From NCBI GenBank assembly GCA_036338435.1, contig JAYZCG010000024.1:7962-71961 (forward strand): a stretch of DNA of 64,000 bases, written 5' to 3'. The stretch's first letter is position 1. Each line of letters begins with the position of its first letter. Positions 63,990 to 64,000 of the stretch are shown piece by piece. Under the pieces are notes generated by a model. That model was not told the DNA's origin and searched no databases. It worked only from the letters and a program-made list of their open reading frames with translations. A program made the translations under genes and the position numbers. This DNA comes from JAPYTY01 sp036338435. GTDB taxonomy: Bacteria > Acidobacteriota > UBA6911 > RPQK01 > JADFOI01.

Positions 63990-64000
63990 CCGTCTAAAAG

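Noticed and set aside
1..64000. CRISPR arrays, insertion sequences, prophage or integrase genes
   Set aside because: No regularly spaced repeats, transposase or integrase motifs were found on either strand.

Overview
The window is 64 kb of a tightly packed, moderate-GC bacterial chromosome. The best fit is an acidobacterium-like heterotroph. The pointers are an Oar-type TonB-dependent receptor with an N-terminal carboxypeptidase-regulatory domain, a DUF1587/1592/1588/1585 haem protein paired with a DUF1552 protein, a CRTAC1-like FG-GAP/ASPIC protein, a YtxJ bacilliredoxin, and many exported YtcJ-type amidohydrolases. This is inference from gene content; there is no rRNA in the window. TTG and GTG starts are common.

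Layout. 1-9.9 kb: three exported amidohydrolases (the first cut by the window edge), a small exported cohesin-like protein, then a large TonB-dependent receptor with its own promoter and a strong terminator. 10-19 kb (minus strand): a metallophosphoesterase, a second cohesin-like protein, and a likely catabolic operon read as TAXI binding protein, fused TRAP permease, zinc alcohol dehydrogenase, nitrilase-type amidase, UbiD-type decarboxylase. 19-26.4 kb: DUF309 protein, an unusual ClpX-like unfoldase, aldo/keto reductase, Nramp-like transporter, YajQ, a TVP38 membrane protein and a flavoprotein oxidoreductase. 26.5-38 kb (plus strand): a small CxxC protein, a Tat-exported PQQ-type propeller with a cupredoxin-like partner, an SDR, a membrane-anchored split-barrel protein, then a cassette of haem protein, DUF1552 protein, ankyrin protein and a fourth amidohydrolase. 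38-51.6 kb: housekeeping GTPases (TypA, YchF), an ABC-F ATPase, a second UbiD with a tiny overlapping partner gene, YtxJ, an MFS exporter, a CRTAC1-like protein convergent with a TPR protein, and a DUF2270-DUF2179 membrane protein. 51.8-56.2 kb: a third cohesin-like protein behind two tandem amidohydrolases. 56.2-64 kb: tRNA-Ser(UGA), an operon galU-serS-gntR-adenosine deaminase, an FmdB-type zinc ribbon, purD-purE, and a PgeF-type protein.

The most unusual signal is a shared protein tail. Three otherwise diverged exported cohesin-like proteins (3759-4316, 11189-11788, 51869-52438, all minus strand) end in the same six residues, CFFYMH, directly before the stop. All nucleotide differences between the three copies fall at silent or stop-codon positions, so selection appears to act on the peptide. 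Two of the three genes sit beside exported amidohydrolase genes and the third ends the TRAP/UbiD operon. The tail resembles no sorting signal I know; it is a candidate new C-terminal processing, anchoring or metal/thiol-binding signal.

Other items worth a second look are a ClpX-like ATPase with a duplicated small domain, a cupredoxin that has lost copper ligands, an apparent ATC start codon, a long hairpin across the end of the MFS gene, and a structured 480-base gap before the CRTAC1-like gene.
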